A stretch of DNA of 33,524 nucleotides from Candidatus Sumerlaeota bacterium (GTDB lineage: Bacteria; Sumerlaeota; Sumerlaeia; JADFCT01). The DNA lies in assembly GCA_026398575.1 (NCBI GenBank), contig JAPLSP010000141.1, forward strand, positions 1-33,524, read 5' to 3'. Each line of letters opens with the position of its first letter. Position 1 is the first letter of the stretch. The position numbers and the translations under genes are program-made. This document shows, in pieces, positions 1 to 8,374 of the stretch. Below the pieces are notes generated by a model that did no database searches, had not been told where the DNA came from, and saw only the letters and a program-made list of their open reading frames with translations.

Positions 1-180
1 AGGGATTGAACCTGCGATTCGATGAATATGGCCTTGCATCATTGGTTCAACCCCTACCAGGGTTGGTCGTGATAGCTGTACGCCATCCCACCGGTTGCCA
101 CCGGGGGCTACTCAAATTCATCCCCTCCGGGGATGGGATACCCGTCAAACCAAAATGGAAAGACCATTAGTGGGAATTGA
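1..180. repeat. Hairpin-rich non-coding segment, probable interspersed repeat
   Basis: No convincing gene is seen here. The segment carries several short self-complementary elements: AACCC (49-53) with GGGTT (60-64), a perfect ATCCCC-TCC-GGGGAT hairpin (120-134), and a direct repeat CCACCGG at 88-94 and 98-104. A frame on the plus strand is open from base 3 to a TAG at 171-173, but its translation has no recognisable domain and no start signal. The pattern resembles palindromic interspersed repeats that occur in many copies in some PVC-type genomes and are often mis-annotated as small ORFs. That identity is from memory and cannot be tested from one copy. The element lies just beyond the 3' end of the hybrid kinase gene and could also act in termination. 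Confidence 0.4.
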
Positions 181-195
181 AAGATTCTCCCTGCT

Positions 196-1797
196 TTATA
201 GCTTTAGCACTCGTTTAAGCTCATCAATCAAAGTCGTCATTTGGTAAGGCTTGCTGAGAAAACCGGCCCAGCCCCCTCCGGCAAATCGCCGCATCGCCTC
301 TTCCTCATGATAGCCGCTCGCCAGAACCACGCGAACGTCGGGCTTGATGCGGCGCAATTCGCGAAACGCCTCCAAGCCGTCCATCAGCGGCATGGTCAGA
401 TCCAAAAGGACGCAGGCGATCTCCTCGGGCCGTTCGCGAAACCGTTCGACGGTTTCGCGTCCGTTGGCCGCCGTCAGTATCCGGAATCCCGCATGCGTCA
501 GCATCCGGCTGACCAGCGAGACGATATTTTCATTGTCATCCGCCAGCAGCACCAGCGGCGAAGCGGCGCGGATTGTATCGCATGATATTTCCGAGGCCAT
601 CACCCCCGCTCCCGGGAATAACTCTTTGCCATTGGCGCCTGCCGGATCATAAACGGGAATCAGGACTCTGAACGTCGTTCCGCGGCCCGGTTCGCTCTGC
701 GTCAGGATCGCCCCCCGATGCCCGCGCACGATTCCCAGCGTCGCCGCCAGACCGAGGCCGCGCCCTGTGAATTTCGTCGTGAAGAAGGGGTCGAATATTT
801 TCGACATCGTTTCGGCGTCCATGCCGCACCCGGTATCGCTCACTTCCATAACGACATACATGCCTTCCGGTTGATTTTCATAGATTACCGAGCCGGCCAG
901 TTCTACGCGGTCATATTTTTTCACGCCTGTCCGCAGGCTAATGGCGCCCATTTGTTCGCCGATGGCTTCCGAGGCGTTGGTGATCAGATTCATAATGATC
1001 TGCTGCAATTGGGCGACGTCGGCGACAATGGGCGGCATCGCGTCGGCCAGTTCATATTTCAATGTGACCTTGCTCGGAATGGAAATTTCGAGCAGCCGTC
1101 CCATTTCGCGGACGAGTTCGTTCAGGTCCACGGATTGGACGACGAGCCGGCTCTTGCCGGAATAGGCCAGCATCTGGCGCGCAAGGTTGGCGGCGCGCTG
1201 TCCGGCTTTCTGGATGTTTTCCAGACTGTGGCGCGCGGGAGCGAACGGCGACATTTCCATCAGCGCCAGATCCGCATTGCCCAGGATCACCGTCAGGAGA
1301 TTATTGAAATCATGCGCAATCCCGCCGGCCAGAATGCCGAGGCTTTCCAGCTTTTGCGCCTGCTGCATCTGCGCTTCCAGGCGGCGGCGTTCTTCCTGCG
1401 CGCGCTTGTGTTTGCGCCGCGATTCTGCTTCGCGCAGCTCGCGTTCGATGGCCGGAATCAGCCGCGCATAGTTGCCCTTCATCACATAGTCCTGGGCGCC
1501 CGACCGCATGAGGCCCGCCGCGGTCTCTTCGCCGATTGCGCCGGAGACGATGAGGAAGGGAATGTCCTCGTCGTATGCCCGCGCGATATCGAGCGCCTGC
1601 AGGCCGTTGAACTGCGGCATGGCGAAATCCGAAACCACCACGTCCCAGCGCTCTTGCGCGAGCGCCTCGCGCATGGCCTCCGCCGTCTGCACGCGCCGCT
1701 GCGCCACATCATACCCGGCGCGCCGCAGTTCCAACGCGACCAACAGCACGTCGTCTTCGTTGTCTTCGACAAACAGAACCCGCAGCGGAGAAGACAT
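196..1797 (-). CDS. Hybrid histidine kinase, REC-HisKA-HATPase-REC
   Basis: A cytoplasmic signalling protein of 533 residues with no membrane segment. The N-terminal receiver spans about residues 5-122, with acidic residues E11/D12, phospho-acceptor D57 and conserved K107. A short charged linker leads to a HisKA domain with H-box HDFNN at H162. An HATPase_c domain follows, with an N-box (NLITNASEAI), a G1 box (DTGCGMD) and a G2 box (GRGLGLA). A second receiver occupies about residues 405-533, with phospho-acceptor near D466 in LLDLTMP and a conserved SKP lysine. A kinase flanked by receivers is expected to take phosphate from an upstream partner, autophosphorylate and pass phosphate to its own C-terminal receiver. 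The ATG is preceded by GGAGAGGAG about 10 bases upstream and lies 3 bases after the response regulator stop, so the gene is the last of a three-gene operon. No output domain is present. Its final target is not visible. Confidence 0.93.
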   Translation of the reverse strand: MSSPLRVLFVEDNEDDVLLVALELRRAGYDVAQRRVQTAEAMREALAQERWDVVVSDFAMPQFNGLQALDIARAYDEDIPFLIVSGAIGEETAAGLMRSGAQDYVMKGNYARLIPAIERELREAESRRKHKRAQEERRRLEAQMQQAQKLESLGILAGGIAHDFNNLLTVILGNADLALMEMSPFAPARHSLENIQKAGQRAANLARQMLAYSGKSRLVVQSVDLNELVREMGRLLEISIPSKVTLKYELADAMPPIVADVAQLQQIIMNLITNASEAIGEQMGAISLRTGVKKYDRVELAGSVIYENQPEGMYVVMEVSDTGCGMDAETMSKIFDPFFTTKFTGRGLGLAATLGIVRGHRGAILTQSEPGRGTTFRVLIPVYDPAGANGKELFPGAGVMASEISCDTIRAASPLVLLADDNENIVSLVSRMLTHAGFRILTAANGRETVERFRERPEEIACVLLDLTMPLMDGLEAFRELRRIKPDVRVVLASGYHEEEAMRRFAGGGWAGFLSKPYQMTTLIDELKRVLKL

Positions 1798-1800
1798 GGC

Positions 1801-2250
1801 TTAGTGACTCCTCTCCAGAGGGGGCGCTTCATTCAGAGAAAGCCAATAGACCCCGATTTGCCGGACGGCTTCGGTGAATTGCACGAAATCCACCGGCTTG
1901 CGGATGTAACTGTTGGCGCCGATGCGATAGCATTCCAATCGGTCGCGGTCCTCATGCGATGAGGTCAGGATCACCACGGGAAGCAAGTGAGTGCGTTCAT
2001 GGCTTCGGATGCGCCGCAAGGTTTCCAATCCGTCAATTTTCGGCAGTTTGATATCGAGCAATACCACCTGCGGCAGCGGCTTGGGCGGCTCGCCGCTGGC
2101 CGAATCGCCGCATAAATATTTCAAGGCCTCGAGGCCGTCGTGCGCCACGATGACATCTTGGGCCCGGTCGCTTTTTTTCAGCGCGCGCATCGCCAGAACC
2201 TCATCGTCCGGATTGTCTTCAACCAACAGGATCGCTTTGCCTGCCCTCAT
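1801..2250 (-). CDS. Single-domain response regulator (Rcp1-like)
   Basis: A stand-alone receiver domain of about 149 residues with no DNA-binding or enzymatic output. It has the features of the Rcp1 type of small regulator: the LLVEDNPDDE acidic pocket near the N-terminus, phospho-acceptor D66 in LLDIKLPKIDGL, a TSS threonine/serine position, and the RKPVDF lysine-proline near the C-terminus. The frame is open to an ATG at 2265, directly after the upstream kinase stop. The GGAGG inside that leader sits 7 bases before the ATG at 2250 and 4 before the one at 2253, so one of these two is the likelier start. Such regulators usually shuttle phosphate between kinases. Here the position between a sensor kinase and a receiver-bearing kinase fits a phosphorelay intermediate. 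The function is inferred from family and context. Confidence 0.92.
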   Translation of the reverse strand: MRAGKAILLVEDNPDDEVLAMRALKKSDRAQDVIVAHDGLEALKYLCGDSASGEPPKPLPQVVLLDIKLPKIDGLETLRRIRSHERTHLLPVVILTSSHEDRDRLECYRIGANSYIRKPVDFVQFTEAVRQIGVYWLSLNEAPPLERSH

Positions 2251-2265
2251 CATTCCGCCTCCCAT

Positions 2266-5055
2266 CTACAGCGTGAAATAAAATGTGGCGCCTTGATCCA
2301 CCGCGCCCGAGGCCCACACGCGTCCGCCATGGCGATGAATCACGCGCTGGACCGTGGCCAACCCGACGCCGGTTCCCGGAAATTCGGCGATGGAATGCAA
2401 TCGCTGAAAGGCGCCAAACAGCTTGTCGGCGAACTGCATGTCAAAGCCTGCGCCATTGTCGCGCACAAAGTATGCCGGGCGGCCCTCGATGGCTTCAACC
2501 CCAAACTCAATGCGAGCCCCCTCCCGCTTCGACGTGAATTTCCACGCGTTCTCGATCAGATTCTCCATCGCCACCCGCAGCAGCGAGGCGTCGCCCCAGA
2601 CAATCAATCCCGGCTCGCTGATAAATTCCACCGCGCGATCGGGATGCGTCTGCCGCATCTCGCGCGCAAGGTCCTCCGCCATTGCGCTCAAGTCCACGCG
2701 CGTCAGCTGCATGTCGCTGCGCGTCAACCGCGAGAGATTGAGCAGATCGTCAATCAGCTGGCCCATGCGTTCGCTCGCCGCCTGGATGCGCCGCAGGAAG
2801 TCCTTGCCTTCGTCGTTGAGATGCGCGGCATGATCCTCCAGAAGCGCCTGGCTGAATCCGTTCACGCCGCGCAAGGGCGCCCGCAGATCATGCGAGACCG
2901 AGTACGCGAATGACTCCAGTTCTTTATTGGCCGCCTGCAATTGCGCCGTGCGGCGCCGGACCCGTTCCTCCAGCTCCATGTTCAGTTTGCGGATTTCCTC
3001 CTCGGAGCGTTTACGCTGCACGATTTCCCACATTTCGCGCATCAGCAGCGTCAGCTGATTGACATCCATATCCGTATAGGGATCGAGCTTGTTGCCGGCG
3101 CCCACGACGGCGACAATGTGGGACCCGTCGAATATGGGCACATTCATGTGGCGCGCAACGGCGACGTGCCCTTCCGGAATCCCCTTGATCCATGGACTGG
3201 GCGCCGAATAGTCGTTCGTGATAATCGGCCGGCGCTGCCGGATGGCTTCGCCCCAAAGCCCCGTCGTTGACACGGGATAAATCAACGGCTTGTCGCTGAT
3301 CGCGCATTCGGCCATCGCCGCCTCGGACCACGCGTGCATGGTCAGGACCGATTCGTCCTCATTGGCGAAGGCGATATAACCGATCGTGCTGTTCGTGATG
3401 CGCACGCCCTGCTCCAGCGCAAAACGGACAATTTCCTTGAAGCTGGCCGCGCCCATCCGGCTGAGCTGCAACATGGCCTGCAAGCGCATCTCATCAAGCC
3501 GCAGCGCCTCCTGCGCGCGCTTCCATTCCGTGATGTCCGCCGCAATCATCAGCAGGCATTGCTGTCCGGCGATCTCGACCTGGTCAGCCGAGCACAGGGC
3601 AAACATCCGTTCGCCGGACTTTTTGCACACGGTGGCTTCAATGTTGCGCGCTTGTCCTTGCGCCTTGACCTGCTGAATGAGGCGGGCGCGATCCTCGGGA
3701 TCGGCCCAAATGCCCACTTGCAGCGAAGTCGTCCCGATCACATCGTCGCGCGCATATCCCAAGAGGGCGGTAAAACTATCGCTCACATCCAGAAATCGCC
3801 CGTCGCTGATGGCGCTGAGCGACATCAGGAGCGGACTGCCGCGAAAGGCTTTGGAAAACTTTTCTTCCGAAGTTCGCAGGTACTTAACCATGAACCGCCA
3901 CTGCCGGATGTTCAGAGACATCGCGACCACGATGGCAAGGAGAACCAGGAAGATAACCGCCGTAATGATGGTCAGCGCCTTGTTTTTAGCATAAAAACTC
4001 TCCGGCTCATGGATCACGGCGCTGCCCGCCGGAAGCGCGGAACGGGAGATGCCGAAGCGCGTCAGCTGAATGCGGTCAAACATCCATCGCGCGTCGCCCT
4101 GGACCAGGATCGGGATGCGCGACGGATCTTCGCCTTTGAGAATGCGCAGCGCCAGGCGGGCCGCGCGCTCGCCATGGATGCGCCCGTCCTGCAAATAACC
4201 GCCGACAATCCCATAACCCAACCGGCGCTGTTGAACGCCATAAACAGGAACGGAGCAATGCTGGCTGATCAATTGCGTGGCCTGCTCATGATTGTAAACC
4301 TGCCCGGCCGAATCGGTCCCATAGGATAGGATCAACACCAAACTCTGTTTGTCCAGCTGCTCCAGGCGAAGCAGAAGGTCCACCATGGGCTCCTTCTCGC
4401 AAAAGCGGAATTGTGCGCGATGGGCCAACTGCGTCATGACCGACTGCATTTCTTCCCGCGTCGCCAGCCCCGTATTCGTATAATCATTAATGATGAAAAC
4501 CTCGCGGACATCGGGATGCAGCTTGAGCGCCAGGTCCAGCGTGCCGGCGATATCCAGCATTTCCATCAGTCCGGTGACGCGCGGTTCCTTTGCCAGCGCG
4601 GCCGCCGATGGCCCGTTGATGCCGCAGAAAACAATCGCCGCGCCGGGAAATATCTCAGCGCGATATTTCAGCGCGAATTCCAGAGCCGGATCGTCGGCTG
4701 CGATGACAACTTGGATTTTTTTGTTTTTGTATTTGAATGCGAGAAGATCGCGCACCTGCGGGAAATGCTCTTCCTGTGGAAAACGCTTGCAATCCAGCGA
4801 CTCGACCACCGGCTGCGCATTCGGATCCAATCCCTTGAAGGCGTCAAACATCCCGTTCAACTCATCTTCGGACCAGGGCCATCCCCGGTGATAGGAATTC
4901 AGGATCAGGACCTGGCTCAGGCCGGATTCCCCGATGCTCGCGCGCGCGGCGGGAACGGCAAGCCAGAAAAGCATCGCCCAAACGCAAATCCAGCGTAGGA
5001 GGCGCCAACTTGAAGAGTGTCGCCCGCCGCGGCGCAAACGAGGCGAAGCCATCAT
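2266..5055 (-). CDS. Sensor histidine kinase: ABC-type binding domain, PAS, GAF, HisKA, HATPase
   Basis: About 929 residues if started at 5055; the frame stays open to an ATG at 5220. The 5055 (or 5052) start is chosen because it places a basic stretch and a hydrophobic segment (residues 16-38, ending AARA) as an export signal or anchor. No good ribosome site decides it. Residues about 46-340 resemble the ABC_sub_bind family (TrpX-like periplasmic binding fold; VLILNSYHRGWPWS, VVIAADDPALEFAL, VFIINDYT). A transmembrane segment (359-382) follows, then a PAS domain (395-515), a GAF-type domain (520-680), a coiled coil, HisKA with H722 in SHDLRAPLRG, and HATPase_c with an N-box (ENLIENAWKF), DNGAGFD and GTGVGLA. 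It probably senses a small exported ligand through the periplasmic domain and cytoplasmic cues through PAS/GAF. The last codon abuts the response regulator frame, so the genes are co-transcribed. The ligand is unknown. Confidence 0.92.
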   Translation of the reverse strand: MMASPRLRRGGRHSSSWRLLRWICVWAMLFWLAVPAARASIGESGLSQVLILNSYHRGWPWSEDELNGMFDAFKGLDPNAQPVVESLDCKRFPQEEHFPQVRDLLAFKYKNKKIQVVIAADDPALEFALKYRAEIFPGAAIVFCGINGPSAAALAKEPRVTGLMEMLDIAGTLDLALKLHPDVREVFIINDYTNTGLATREEMQSVMTQLAHRAQFRFCEKEPMVDLLLRLEQLDKQSLVLILSYGTDSAGQVYNHEQATQLISQHCSVPVYGVQQRRLGYGIVGGYLQDGRIHGERAARLALRILKGEDPSRIPILVQGDARWMFDRIQLTRFGISRSALPAGSAVIHEPESFYAKNKALTIITAVIFLVLLAIVVAMSLNIRQWRFMVKYLRTSEEKFSKAFRGSPLLMSLSAISDGRFLDVSDSFTALLGYARDDVIGTTSLQVGIWADPEDRARLIQQVKAQGQARNIEATVCKKSGERMFALCSADQVEIAGQQCLLMIAADITEWKRAQEALRLDEMRLQAMLQLSRMGAASFKEIVRFALEQGVRITNSTIGYIAFANEDESVLTMHAWSEAAMAECAISDKPLIYPVSTTGLWGEAIRQRRPIITNDYSAPSPWIKGIPEGHVAVARHMNVPIFDGSHIVAVVGAGNKLDPYTDMDVNQLTLLMREMWEIVQRKRSEEEIRKLNMELEERVRRRTAQLQAANKELESFAYSVSHDLRAPLRGVNGFSQALLEDHAAHLNDEGKDFLRRIQAASERMGQLIDDLLNLSRLTRSDMQLTRVDLSAMAEDLAREMRQTHPDRAVEFISEPGLIVWGDASLLRVAMENLIENAWKFTSKREGARIEFGVEAIEGRPAYFVRDNGAGFDMQFADKLFGAFQRLHSIAEFPGTGVGLATVQRVIHRHGGRVWASGAVDQGATFYFTL

Positions 5056-5274
5056 CCCTGATGTTGAAAAATTATGCAAAGGAACCCAAGCCAAGAAGGC
5101 CAACCGCTCCAACCATGGACGGGGCGCAACTTGCCTCTTCTTTCGCATATCAACAGGAGAGTCAGAAAGCGCCATATCAGGCAGAATATTCGCTCGTTTT
5201 TTAGCGCGTTTTGAACCCATATACCAATCTCAATTCATCTCAGATCCGCGCCGCTGCAAACAGAATGGGAATTG

Positions 5275-7416
5275 TCATTCTTGCGGTTTTGAATTCCGGT
5301 AAACCACCAGGGCTAAATAGTGATTTCTGAATACCGCAACCGCGTTGTATCCGCCGATTGACTTCTCTTCTTCGCGCAATTCCAGATCTCCCGTTGGTCT
5401 ATGATGCAGAACCAGAGGGAATCCCGCCAAACGCGCTGCTTGAAGTTCCTGTTGAAGAGACTCGACGACTCGAATGGCCGCCAAGCCTGCCTGAGTGGAA
5501 GATGTGGGGATGGAATACTGAGCCTTTTTCAAGTACCAGTCAAAACTGGTGCCATATTCTATGCCGGCAAGCATGACCGGAACGCCGTCGGCATTCTGTT
5601 TCAGCCACCTGATTGCCTGCTTGTATTCGTAGCAATGCTCGCAGTTGAGCGGATCCGATGGCAAGGCCCACTGGGGATTCCGTTCGCCCGTAATCGCCAC
5701 AGGGGAAAGAACGATATTAAGCGCCAGGCAGGCTATACCCACCGCCAGGAGCGCAAGATGGCTCTTGCCTGCCATCCACCTTAAAGATATCAGCGCCATG
5801 ACCGTCAACGGAGCCATCGCATAAAGATTCCATCGCGCCAAGCCCAACCAGCAATCCTGCTGAACGAAGGGAAAGGCGAAAGTCGCCATCGTCGGCAGCG
5901 CGAAGGCTGCCAGTCCGCGCCATCGCCGCCGGGCTATCTCTATCGCCAAGCCGAGAATTGCCAGAGGCAATAACGCTCCCGCCTGGCGGGCGATCGCGCA
6001 TGCATAGATGAGGTAGTCCTGAGGTTTCAAAAAATTTAACCAAACCATGAGATTGCCGGGATGGTTCCCAAATACGACGCGGAAGAACAGATAAATCGCA
6101 ATCGGCGCCATCACGCAGTAGGCGGCTGCGAATTCCTGCGCCGCGCTCAAAAGCGAAAGCCGTTTTCCGCGGATCAACACTGAGAAACGCGCGGCGAAGC
6201 GGGCGCAGGCAAAGGCAAATAGAGTGGCCACCAAGTGTTCCTTGATAAATCCCGCAGCCATAAGCGCGTACCAGGCCGGGAGATTGCGAACCGATTCAAA
6301 ATCATCCCAAATCAGCGATTCGATGCGCACAAAAACGATGACCAATAGCGCGACCGCCGGAATTTCAAGATAGAGAAATGCCGTACTGTAATAAAGAAGC
6401 GGGGTGAGGACTGCGGACAGGGCCAAGATAATCGCTGTAAAGGCGCCGGCGCCAGATTCAAGCAGTCCGGCGGCCACGATCCATCCTATCGCGAAAACAG
6501 CCATCAATGGCACGATGCGATACATCGCTTCGTCGAACTCGCTGAAATCCCAGACCGGGCCGAGCTGATGAAACCAACAGGAAATTGCAGGATATCGCGT
6601 CAACAAATCCACTATTTTCGGGCTTTCGAACGCGCGCGTATTGAGGACAGTTCCCGCAATGGCGATCCCGCATGCGAGGATCAGGACCTTTAGATGCAAC
6701 CCGATGCGCCGGAAGCAAGCCAAATATGCAGCCAATAGAATCGCGCCCGCCAGGGCGGGCAGACCATGATGGAATTTGATCAAGCGCATCAAGGATTCGC
6801 GCAAACCATGCGCGCGTCCGAGATGGAACCCCTCATCGCCCAGGTAAGGAATATCCTGATGCAAAGGCGCCCAGTTGACGGCCAGCGTCAGCAAGGCTAA
6901 CAAAGCGAATACATAGATATCAGAGCGGGGGCGGTTTTTCCTGATAACGGGCAGCGGGGCAATCTCGCCTGCCGCAAGCCAGGCCCATAGTACCCCCGCT
7001 GCAAGCAGAATGAATGCAGCGATGGCTTTTGCGGCGGCGTGACCGATGATCGCGCTTAGCGCATGCCTTTCCGCCGCCACCGGACAAAGCCAATATGGCG
7101 AAACAAGATAGGCCAGCGTAAAAAGAGCCCCCAGCAGAGCCATTCCCTGACGCCGGCTGAGGCGATCAATTCCCCGCAAGCAAAACAGCAAAGCGCATCC
7201 AGCCAGAAACTTCAATTCCGCCCAGGGCGCCAGGATCAGGATGAACAGGCTGGGTATCCAAAAGTAAAAATAAAGGTTCCGTATTTGCATGTCGGTAAAA
7301 AAGTATATGATAATGGCGAAGGAATCAAGCCTTTTCAGGGAGATTTGGAATTTTCTTAGTCCGCCTATGCCAGCAAAGCCGCTCTCGAATTTCATCTCAA
7401 AATCAAGGATGGCCAC
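5275..7416 (-). CDS. Polytopic GT-C-like membrane glycosyltransferase candidate
   Basis: A 713-residue integral membrane protein with roughly a dozen hydrophobic segments, beginning around residues 50-64, 70-82, 92-110, 130-150, 167-181 and 213-233, then many more to about residue 570. A soluble tail of about 130 residues ends it. A loop after an early helix holds YLGDEGFHLGRAHG (D194, E195). An acidic pair in an early extracytoplasmic loop, followed by more helices and a C-terminal soluble domain, is the usual plan of GT-C enzymes, which use polyprenyl-phosphate sugars. No closer family is recognised and the acceptor is unknown. The first codon is GTG at 7416 with AGG upstream; ATGs at 7395 and 7290 are alternatives. 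Base composition is less GC-rich than in neighbours, which may mark transfer. The gene diverges from the methyltransferase. Confidence 0.7.
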   Translation of the reverse strand: MAILDFEMKFESGFAGIGGLRKFQISLKRLDSFAIIIYFFTDMQIRNLYFYFWIPSLFILILAPWAELKFLAGCALLFCLRGIDRLSRRQGMALLGALFTLAYLVSPYWLCPVAAERHALSAIIGHAAAKAIAAFILLAAGVLWAWLAAGEIAPLPVIRKNRPRSDIYVFALLALLTLAVNWAPLHQDIPYLGDEGFHLGRAHGLRESLMRLIKFHHGLPALAGAILLAAYLACFRRIGLHLKVLILACGIAIAGTVLNTRAFESPKIVDLLTRYPAISCWFHQLGPVWDFSEFDEAMYRIVPLMAVFAIGWIVAAGLLESGAGAFTAIILALSAVLTPLLYYSTAFLYLEIPAVALLVIVFVRIESLIWDDFESVRNLPAWYALMAAGFIKEHLVATLFAFACARFAARFSVLIRGKRLSLLSAAQEFAAAYCVMAPIAIYLFFRVVFGNHPGNLMVWLNFLKPQDYLIYACAIARQAGALLPLAILGLAIEIARRRWRGLAAFALPTMATFAFPFVQQDCWLGLARWNLYAMAPLTVMALISLRWMAGKSHLALLAVGIACLALNIVLSPVAITGERNPQWALPSDPLNCEHCYEYKQAIRWLKQNADGVPVMLAGIEYGTSFDWYLKKAQYSIPTSSTQAGLAAIRVVESLQQELQAARLAGFPLVLHHRPTGDLELREEEKSIGGYNAVAVFRNHYLALVVYRNSKPQE

Positions 7417-7532
7417 GCGACCTTGCGGCGCTTCGAAATCAACAATTTGCCTTGACCTGCCGGAAAACGCGAAAATATAGTCGCGATTGTTGGTTTGCTT
7501 GAAGATATCTTTGCCAGGACAATAATCAGAGA
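7417..7532. promoter_or_regulatory. Divergent intergenic region
   Basis: This 116-base AT-richer stretch separates the membrane protein gene (minus) from the methyltransferase gene (plus) and must hold both 5' regions if each start is correct. I could not fix convincing -35/-10 boxes on either strand. A short minus-strand frame covering 7392-7580 encodes a low-complexity peptide and is considered spurious. Confidence 0.3.
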
Positions 7533-8252
7533 ATGCGACGCATAGATTCCGAAATAGCTCATGGTAAAAAAATTATACATTCAGCGGAATTTTATTGGGG
7601 ATGGGGTTCCCCGGCCGGACAGGAGCGGCTGCGTCGCCGCGTGGAACTGGTCAAACGTTATGCCAAGCTGACCAGCGGCCATGTGTCACTCGAACTCGGA
7701 TGCGGCAAAGGGCTCTATACTCGGGAATTCATGAAAAGCGGCGCAACCATCGTGCCGATTGATATTTCCCTGCAACTCCTGCTCGTTGCCAGGGCCAACG
7801 CCCCCCAGGGCGCTTTTCTGCAAGGAGACGCGCATTGTCTCCCCTTTAGCGACGCCTCGTTTGACTCCATAATCGGCATTTCAGTTTTGCATCATTTGGA
7901 CATGGATCAGGCGCTTCCGGAATGCAAGCGTGTCCTGCGTCCAAGAGGCAAGTTTGTTTTCTGTGAACCCAATATGCTCAATCCTCAAATATTCATTGAA
8001 AGAAACGTGCCCTTTATTCGGCCATTGATGGGCAACTCACCGGACGAAACGGCTTTCAGGCGTTGGCCATTGCACCGTCAGCTTGCCAGCACAGGCTTTA
8101 GTGTATCCAAAATCATTCCGTTTGATTTTCTGCATCCTTGGACGCCCAAATTGCTTATCCCTTGCGTGCGCTTGTTCGGAAAAGTCATGGAGAAAATTCC
8201 CCTCCTGCGGGAAATCGCTGGTTCGGTCCTGGTTGTCGCCTGCCGATCATAG
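7533..8252 (+). CDS. Class I SAM-dependent methyltransferase (Methyltransf_11 type)
   Basis: A 239-residue soluble protein of the usual size for stand-alone Rossmann-fold methyltransferases. Motif I is SLELGCGKGLYTREF (residues about 52-66). The acidic end of strand 2 is seen in VPIDIS, and GDAHCLPFSDASFD and SVLHHLDM correspond to motifs II and post-II. The LRPRGKFVFCEPN segment is the usual strand-5 hairpin. These features indicate S-adenosylmethionine binding; the substrate cannot be read from the sequence. The neighbours, a GT-C-like membrane protein and a carbamoyltransferase, suggest decoration of a glycan, lipid-linked sugar or secondary metabolite. The ATG at 7533 has only a weak purine-rich stretch (AGAGA) before it, so the start is less certain than the frame. 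A terminator-like hairpin begins at its stop codon. Confidence 0.88.
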   Translation: MRRIDSEIAHGKKIIHSAEFYWGWGSPAGQERLRRRVELVKRYAKLTSGHVSLELGCGKGLYTREFMKSGATIVPIDISLQLLLVARANAPQGAFLQGDAHCLPFSDASFDSIIGISVLHHLDMDQALPECKRVLRPRGKFVFCEPNMLNPQIFIERNVPFIRPLMGNSPDETAFRRWPLHRQLASTGFSVSKIIPFDFLHPWTPKLLIPCVRLFGKVMEKIPLLREIAGSVLVVACRS

Positions 8253-8310
8253 CCGTTCTTGATTTCGGAATTCTTATATCGCGCTTCCGAGCCGGCTATC
8301 AAACTTTTTC
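8249..8310 (+). terminator. Candidate Rho-independent terminator
   Basis: Two nested inverted repeats can pair: ATAGCCG (8249-8255) with CGGCTAT (8293-8299), and TCGGAA (8265-8270) with TTCCGA (8285-8290). A 14-base apical loop and an asymmetric internal loop interrupt the stem. A run of five T follows at 8305-8309. The hairpin overlaps the methyltransferase TAG stop. The stem is long but imperfect, so efficiency is uncertain. Confidence 0.42.
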
Positions 8311-8321
8311 CTGCAAAAGGG

Positions 8322-8350
8322 TTGACGGCAGGCGCCTTTCACCTTAGTTA
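8322..8350 (+). promoter_or_regulatory. Possible sigma-70-type promoter for the carbamoyltransferase
   Basis: TTGACG (8322-8327) matches five of six bases of the -35 consensus. After 17 bases a weak -10 candidate TAGTTA (8345-8350) follows, with the start codon at 8375. It lies directly after the candidate terminator, as expected for a new transcription unit. The -10 box is poor, and no Shine-Dalgarno sequence is evident before the ATG. Confidence 0.33.
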
Positions 8351-8374
8351 ACTTGCTTCGGAAAAACTGCAATC

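Noticed and set aside
718..1962. Plus-strand frame of 414 codons opposite the hybrid kinase
   Set aside because: The minus strand carries clear REC and kinase motifs over the same bases; the plus-strand product has no domain and an unnatural His/Arg/Phe mix.
7392..7580. Minus-strand frame of 62 codons between the membrane protein and methyltransferase genes
   Set aside because: It overlaps both flanking gene starts in other frames, has no ribosome site and no recognisable domain.
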